Source: Methanobacteriota archaeon (GTDB lineage: Archaea > Thermoplasmatota > Thermoplasmata > UBA10834). Taken from it: DNA of 37,152 bases. The stretch is taken from assembly GCA_020347565.1 (NCBI GenBank), contig CP070732.1, forward strand, positions 1,172,330-1,209,481, written 5' to 3'. Every line of letters starts with the position of its first letter. The first letter of the stretch is position 1. A program made the position numbers and the translations under genes. Positions 33,031 through 37,152 of the stretch are shown in pieces. The notes beneath the pieces are model-generated. The model saw only the letters and a program-made list of their open reading frames with translations. It was not told where the DNA came from and made no database searches.

Positions 33031-33590
33031 CGTACAAGAATCGCGAGAATCCGTCGTTCTGCTGAGGCATTTGGAGCGTACTCAGACCAGCTGTCCCTCG
33101 CAAAGATCGTGAGCCTTCTCAGAAGCGTCTATCGCATTACCGTAAGCAGAGGCGTCGTCTGGAAGTGGATTATGAAGTACGTATCGAAGGTCCAAGTGCT
33201 GGTGGGCAAGCTTCACTCGCTCTGGGATGGGATCGGCGATGGCACTCGCTTCATAGTGATGGGGCGACTCACTAGGAGGCGGTCAATGCCAAATGCACGC
33301 AACTCCTTCATCGGCGCAAAGGAGCAGATCGGCGGCGAAGCGCCTTAGGTCATCATCACGGATGGATGCGGAGCCTATCGAAAGAGCGTCGCGAAGGCGT
33401 TCTGGAGGAAATCCAGCTTGGAGAATACACGCTCATTCAGAAGGAAGGGTTGAGAGCAATAATCGGACGCTTGTCGAACAACGTAATCGAGCCATTTCAC
33501 AACACGCCTAAGAATCGTGACAAGACGCTGCGAGGGTTTGGAGGTCGGAATGGGCCCATCAACGCCCTGGACGGCTTATATAGTCAGTAG
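33031..33590 (+). pseudogene. degraded DDE transposase (IS6-like / DDE-domain) remnant
   Basis: Reassembled across frames, the product reads like a small DDE transposase. A helix-turn-helix region (LSLAKIVSLLRSVYRITVSRGVVWKWIMKYV) comes first, then GTRFIVMGRLTRRR, an internal TAG at 33346-33348, and IITDGCGAYRKSVAKAFW (the second Asp of the triad region). A frameshift near 33410-33450 leads to NNVIEPFHNTPKNRDKTLRGF (the Glu region) and LDGLYSQ at the end. The N-terminal zinc-finger part and a start codon are missing. With a stop and a frameshift it cannot encode active transposase. The IS6-like assignment is by motif spacing only. Confidence 0.75.
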
Positions 33591-33704
33591 TTCGTTGCGC
33601 GTCGCTTTCCGACAGATCCCTCCCGTTGACACCTTTCATATACGCATAGACCGATTCCCGCCAAGGGCTGGTGGCCATTTATCATTCCAGCCCAGGTGGG
33701 GAAG
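33591..33704 (+). promoter_or_regulatory. upstream region of the clostripain-like protease gene
   Basis: Between the IS remnant and the protease start there is no gene. TATA-like candidates are CATATACG near 33635-33642 (leader ~40 nt) and CATTTATCA near 33675-33683 (nearly leaderless). AGGTGGGG at 33694-33701 is a plausible ribosome-binding site for ATG 33705. None is decisive. Confidence 0.35.
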
Positions 33705-34865
33705 ATGGTGTTAAACAGAATGAGAGTATGCACTGCCGTAGCCGTGGCTTTGGCCTTTGTGGCCCCAGGGCTACTGATGGTGCAGGGTGTGAGAGCTGAG
33801 ACGGTCTCTTGGACCATTGCCATCTACGTGAACGGAGATAACGACCTGGAAGCGAACTGGGACGACGACAGTCTGCCGATGCTGATGGATATACCGGCGA
33901 ATTCAGACCTCAACCTCGTGGCGGCTGTGGATAGATACAGCGAAGAGGGCTGCGACCTTGTCGAGATAACTGAGGGTAGCTCGCAGGTTGTTGCATCGTA
34001 TGCCGAGAAGAACTTCGGTGACGACGCTACACTCCAGTGGTTCATAACCCTGATGGATACGTCGTATCCATCGGACAACTTGGCTGTGGTCATCTGGGAC
34101 CATGGAGGTGGCTGGAAGTGGGTCAGCTGGGACCAAGGTGACGACGACGACATATACATGCCTGAGCTGTATTCCGCCATTGCGAATGCAGGCGTTTACA
34201 TCGACATCTTGGCATTCGACGCGTGCAATATGGCCATGATGGAGGTCATGTACGAGGTTTCACTGACGGGGAATGTCGGCCATTTTGTCGCATCTGAAGA
34301 GTACGTTCCACTGGAAGGGTTTCCGTACGATCTGCAACTGACACCGCTTGCGCAGGACACGTCGAGGACACCAGCACAGGTGGCTGTGGATATGGTCAAC
34401 GGCTACGAAGCCTTCTATGCCCCGTTGTCCTACACTGAGGTGACACTGTCTGCCGTCGATGTTGCGGAGATAACGAATTCCTTCAGCACCATCGACACTT
34501 GGACGGACGAGATGCTCGAGCACCTTGGACAGTACAAGAAGGCCTACGCGACCGCCCTAAGGAATTCGTACGATGCCTACGGGACATCCAAGTACGTGGA
34601 CATGGCTGACCTCGGAGACAACCTCCTGGCGCAGTCGAAGATCACCGACACGGGTCTGAGGACCGCGATTTCGGACATGGTTACCCTGATTGACGACGCT
34701 GTGCTCGCCTGCTACGGCCACGCTTCGAAGGCAGCGGACGCGAGAGGCGTCACAATATGGTGGGCGACGAAGGGCGACTTCTCGTGGTACGGCGAACAGT
34801 ACGAGGAAGAGGTGTCGTTCGGGACAGACACGTCCTGGCTCGCATTCTTGGATGCGTACACCTGA
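33705..34865 (+). CDS. secreted clostripain-family (C11) cysteine peptidase
   Basis: A 386-residue extracellular protease of clan CD, peptidase family C11. A signal peptide (VCTAVAVALAFVAPGLLM, cleavage near VRA-ETV) leads to the caspase-hemoglobinase fold. The IAIYVNGDNDLE strand comes first, then the catalytic His H133 in VIWDHGGGW and the catalytic Cys C174 in LAFDACNMAMMEV, each after a hydrophobic strand as the family requires. SEEYVPLEGFPY follows, as in clostripains. Family members usually cut after Arg or Lys. No C-terminal anchor is present, so it is probably released or held on the S-layer. I start at ATG 33705 (AGGTGGGG upstream); GTG 33696 is possible. Secreted clostripains have been reported in sediment archaea that degrade protein, which fits the nearby peptide importer. 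Confidence 0.9.
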   Translation: MVLNRMRVCTAVAVALAFVAPGLLMVQGVRAETVSWTIAIYVNGDNDLEANWDDDSLPMLMDIPANSDLNLVAAVDRYSEEGCDLVEITEGSSQVVASYAEKNFGDDATLQWFITLMDTSYPSDNLAVVIWDHGGGWKWVSWDQGDDDDIYMPELYSAIANAGVYIDILAFDACNMAMMEVMYEVSLTGNVGHFVASEEYVPLEGFPYDLQLTPLAQDTSRTPAQVAVDMVNGYEAFYAPLSYTEVTLSAVDVAEITNSFSTIDTWTDEMLEHLGQYKKAYATALRNSYDAYGTSKYVDMADLGDNLLAQSKITDTGLRTAISDMVTLIDDAVLACYGHASKAADARGVTIWWATKGDFSWYGEQYEEEVSFGTDTSWLAFLDAYT

Positions 34866-34882
34866 GGCAACGCGCCGAAACT

Positions 34883-34915
34883 GGGGACGAAGAGTCCCCT
34901 TCTTCTTCATTTCTC
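34883..34915 (+). terminator. hairpin-plus-T-rich terminator after the protease gene
   Basis: GGGGAC (34883-34888) pairs perfectly with GTCCCC (34894-34899) around loop GAAGA. A pyrimidine/T-rich tail (TTCTTCTTCATTTC) follows. It lies 18 nt after the stop at 34865, the right place and orientation for transcription end. Confidence 0.6.
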
Positions 34916-34968
34916 GTTCAAGTCTGGTTTTGGTCCGGTTGTCCGGTTTTCCAGAACCCGAGCTCAGG

Positions 34969-35108
34969 GCTCTGTTAACTTAAGTAGGATTCAGCGGACA
35001 TCTCCGAAATGGGCGTCGGACGGCTTACATAGCCAGTTCAAAGAACGAATGAGGAGGGGCAATATAGCGCTACCTCAGAAATTAGTATTTCGGCTACCGA
35101 ACTCGACC
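34969..35108 (+). repeat. ~140-bp direct repeat, copy A
   Basis: Begins GCTCTGTTAACTTAAGTAG and ends CGGCTACCGAACTCGACC. Copy B at 36392-36533 has the same ends and recognisable homology throughout, including CTCCGAA, the GTC-GAC region and AGTATyTCGGCTACCGAACTCGACC. In one plus frame both copies begin SVNLSRIQ and later share RLPNST, so they look like decayed coding ends, probably of a mobile element. Copy A also contains GGACGGCTTACATAGCCAG (35018-35036), 17 of 19 bases identical to the end of the IS remnant at 33569-33587. The rest of 34866-35259 has no gene. Confidence 0.65.
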
Positions 35109-35259
35109 TACCCCACTCCTGCCATGTCTGGCTAGTTTTCGGATTCGGCGGATCGAGCCTCCGCGAAAGCCTATTGCCTCTCAGCTGCTAGGTGAACGGT
35201 TCGCGAGACGCATGGCATGCGCTACTTGGGAAATCGGCGGACCTGCGCGCAGACCGAGT

Positions 35260-36333
35260 TCAATCGGAACTGTCCAAGGTCCACGAGTTGGCGAACATCA
35301 CTGTGTGTGTGTCATCGGCAGCCCTGTCTATCCCTGCTATTCTGAAGCCCGACGGGCCAACCTTCTCCACGTTCAGCCCATGCATTGCGAACCGCCATTC
35401 CGGGTTCTCCACCCGGAATGTATCCGTGAATGCCATGTCATCGTACTCGAAATATCCGCATCTAGCGAAGCCAGTTCCCAATTGGACGTCCCAGAGCGTG
35501 ACGAAGGCCTTCCTGTGGTCGATAGGTTGTACCTTGAGAGCAAGCAGTCCACCCCCCCCTTCTGATGTGGCTAGGTCGCCCCCATCAGTCCACGTTGCGC
35601 CCCAGTCGTCGGAGTACTTCAAGTGAACATTGAAATTGTAGGGGACCGCATGAAGTGTGTAGAGCCTCTCGCCATCGCTGAACACCTCCGGCCAGATTGA
35701 CGAATAATCCATGGTGCTCACGACCACAGGCTCTGTCCAGGAGGAACCTCCGTCACAGGACTTGGAGAAGTGGAGCACGTATTTCCCAGTCCACGGGATT
35801 CCCATGTAATATCCACTCACGAAGTATATGTCGCTGTCAGCCTCCCCGCCGAACCAGGATGCGTTGGTGCCAATCGCTGACGAGCAGTACCAAGTATCGT
35901 ATGAAGCAGGCTTGGGAACGTCAGTCAGCCGGACGAAAGTGGCTCCAGAGTCTGTGCTCTTCGCGACGTAATTGGGACCAGACGCCACGAGTATCGTGTC
36001 TTCATCTCCTTCCTGGTACACGCACATGCCTGGGTATGCCGCCCAAATCGGCATCTCGAAGACGTTGACAGGGGCATTCCAAGTGGAACCTCCGTCGAGA
36101 CTCTTGAAAAGCAGAACCCTGCCTGCGGGGTATTCATGCGTTAGTACGTAGACCCCATTTACGCCAGTAACAAGGTCAAGACACTGGTAGTCCCCGGGGC
36201 CGGCCATTACTACGGGCTCCTGCCATTTCACGTTTCGCGCAGTCGCGGGTGAAGCCGCTATGGCCATGATAGTCGACAAGACCACAGCGGACACCAAGGC
36301 TATATTGAGATTCTTTCGATTTGCCAAGATCAC
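35260..36333 (-). CDS. secreted Asp-box (BNR/sialidase-like) beta-propeller protein
   Basis: A 357-residue protein with a signal peptide (LNIALVSAVVLSTIMAIAA, then SPATA). At least four Asp-boxes (S/T-x-D-x-G-x-x-W/F) follow: KSLDGGSTW, KSTDSGATF, KSCDGGSSW and YSDDWGATW, spaced as in six-bladed sialidase/BNR propellers. No catalytic arginine triad or FRIP motif of true sialidases is evident, so glycan cleavage cannot be claimed; binding or structural roles are equally likely. Start is GTG 36333 with GGGAGGGGG 8 nt upstream; a minus-strand TATA-like ACTATATCG sits near 36367-36375. It is flanked on both sides by the ~140-bp direct repeats, a hint that it may move or recombine as a unit. Confidence 0.82.
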   Translation of the reverse strand: MILANRKNLNIALVSAVVLSTIMAIAASPATARNVKWQEPVVMAGPGDYQCLDLVTGVNGVYVLTHEYPAGRVLLFKSLDGGSTWNAPVNVFEMPIWAAYPGMCVYQEGDEDTILVASGPNYVAKSTDSGATFVRLTDVPKPASYDTWYCSSAIGTNASWFGGEADSDIYFVSGYYMGIPWTGKYVLHFSKSCDGGSSWTEPVVVSTMDYSSIWPEVFSDGERLYTLHAVPYNFNVHLKYSDDWGATWTDGGDLATSEGGGGLLALKVQPIDHRKAFVTLWDVQLGTGFARCGYFEYDDMAFTDTFRVENPEWRFAMHGLNVEKVGPSGFRIAGIDRAADDTHTVMFANSWTLDSSD

Positions 36334-36391
36334 CTCGAACCCCCTCCCGCAAATCTATGACGCCGCACTATATCGTTCTTTCGCTGACCTT

Positions 36392-36533
36392 GCTCTGTTA
36401 ACTTAAGTAGAATTCAGGAAAATCCTCCGAACTGGATGTCCGACTGCCAGCTTAGCCGGTGCGGAGGGCAACAGCGGAGCGCGACAATGGGCTGCCGCCT
36501 CCGAAAACAGTATCTCGGCTACCGAACTCGACC
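36392..36533 (+). repeat. ~140-bp direct repeat, copy B
   Basis: Same orientation and ends as copy A (34969-35108); the first 19 bases are identical and the last 18 nearly so, while the middle has diverged with small indels. It lies upstream of the propeller gene, so the two copies bracket that gene exactly. The remaining sequence to ~36740 shows no gene. Confidence 0.65.
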
Positions 36534-36708
36534 ATTCCCGAGTCGGAATGACAAGAATTCAGCAATAGAGTAGAAATATGCTCAAGACACGTCACGTAAT
36601 CAGAAGGGAAGTGGTCGAGGGATGCGCAAGAGCTCACATGGTTGACGATCAGTCGTAGCTCACCCCGGTTCCCGTCTATGCAATCTCTCCTCCCCCCTAG
36701 AGGCAAGC

Positions 36709-37152
36709 ATGCATGGGCACCGATTTGGGCATCGCCTTGGGAACCGCCTGTTGCAAGCACACATCGCCCGCGTGCGCGGCAACACAGAGCGCGCGATCGA
36801 GCTATCAGGGCGGGCGCTAGCGCTTTCGGACGACCTGTCGGTCCGTAGCATCGCGGCGGTCAACGTGGGGATGGCACAGTGGTATCGTGGCCGCCTGGCT
36901 GTGGCCGAACAGGCTTTGACTGAAGCGCAGCGTGCCGGCAAGGGCTCGGTAAACGAGTATGCCCGCTGGACGGGGTATGTCTTTCTGAACAGAATCCGAG
37001 TCGCGCGGGGCCAGCTCCGAGAGGCAGCGGTCGCATACCGCCACATGATCCAGCAGGGCGAACGACTTCCGCTGATCGCCCTCGCCCACTATGACTTGGG
37101 TAGGCTACACTACGAGTGGAACGAGTTGGACAGCGCGGCCCAGCACCTGACG
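36709..37152 (+). CDS. MalT/LuxR-type regulator, TPR-like helical repeat region (3' end outside window; bacterial in character)
   Basis: The frame is open to the window end. From about 36748 it reads as a run of TPR-like helices typical of the central region of large MalT-type LuxR-family regulators: LLQAHIARVRGNTERAIELS, ALALSDDLSVRSIAAVNVG, WYRGRLAVAEQALTEAQ, GQLREAAVAYRHMI and LALAHYDLGRLHYEWNELD. The LuxR HTH would lie downstream, outside. The first ~13 codons after ATG 36709 look non-coding, so the true N-terminal part (AAA/NTPase) is missing. Such proteins are bacterial (Chloroflexota, Actinomycetota). An internal start at the end of an archaeal contig suggests a chimeric join near 36700-36745; lateral acquisition of a fragment is less likely. 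Confidence 0.6.
   Translation, partial: MHGHRFGHRLGNRLLQAHIARVRGNTERAIELSGRALALSDDLSVRSIAAVNVGMAQWYRGRLAVAEQALTEAQRAGKGSVNEYARWTGYVFLNRIRVARGQLREAAVAYRHMIQQGERLPLIALAHYDLGRLHYEWNELDSAAQHLT

Noticed and set aside
32879..33103. 74-codon minus-strand frame upstream of the binding protein
   Set aside because: It covers the promoter, TATA boxes and part of the IS remnant, and has no ribosome-binding site; considered non-coding.
35260..36333. True sialidase
   Set aside because: Asp-boxes are present, but neither the FRIP motif nor the arginine triad and Tyr/Glu nucleophile pair can be identified; only a propeller fold is supported.

Overview
This window looks like a high-GC archaeal metagenomic contig, most likely Thermoplasmatota; the phylum is my inference from gene content, not a computed placement. 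Archaeal markers include TATA-binding protein, an Orc1/Cdc6 initiator, archaeal-type ribosomal proteins L1/L10/L11/L12 with P-stalk tails, Spt5 (NusG), SecE/Sec61-gamma, two FtsZ paralogues, DUF835, a COG1099 TatD-like hydrolase and many TATA-box promoters. Genes are tightly packed, often with 4-nt ATGA-type overlaps. Shine-Dalgarno starts and apparently leaderless starts both occur.

Layout. Positions 1-230 are the AT-richer N-terminus of a medium-chain alcohol dehydrogenase fused in frame to the last ~80 codons of an asparaginyl-tRNA synthetase, probably an assembly or library chimera. 496-3757 is a minus-strand operon gcvT - M42 aminopeptidase - M20 peptidase. 3843-6117 holds a DUF835 gene, orc1/cdc6 and a divergent small gene. 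6236-13972 is the information-processing and cell-division block: ftsZ, ftsZ, secE, spt5, rpl11, then rpl1, rpl10, rpl12. An oppositely oriented flavin disulfide reductase gene interrupts the usual rpl11-rpl1 junction. 14171-17140 carries acylphosphatase, an MFS permease, a TatD-like hydrolase and tbp. 17344-19382 is a NatAB-like ABC exporter. 19428-20884 carries an alpha/alpha-toroid (prenyltransferase/terpene-cyclase-fold) protein and a decayed copy of its C-terminus.

The most distinctive part is 20945-36333, which I read as an extracellular protein degradation and peptide uptake locus. It has a 1472-residue family-5 solute-binding protein with an EF-hand-like loop, a long Ig-like stalk and a C-terminal membrane anchor. 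Next to it is a six-gene operon (dppB, dppC, dppD, dppF and two membrane proteins) in which three of the four transporter genes carry large insertions absent from textbook Dpp/Opp. These are a ~460-residue extracytoplasmic beta-rich domain in DppC, a ~75-residue charged helical insert in DppD, and a ~280-residue domain splitting the cysteine-rich tail of DppF. A secreted clostripain-family protease and a secreted Asp-box (BNR) propeller protein lie beside it, together with IS remnants and a pair of ~140-bp direct repeats.

The last ~400 bases encode TPR-like helices of a bacterial MalT/LuxR-type regulator running off the window, so the right edge may also be chimeric. No tRNA, rRNA or CRISPR array was recognised.
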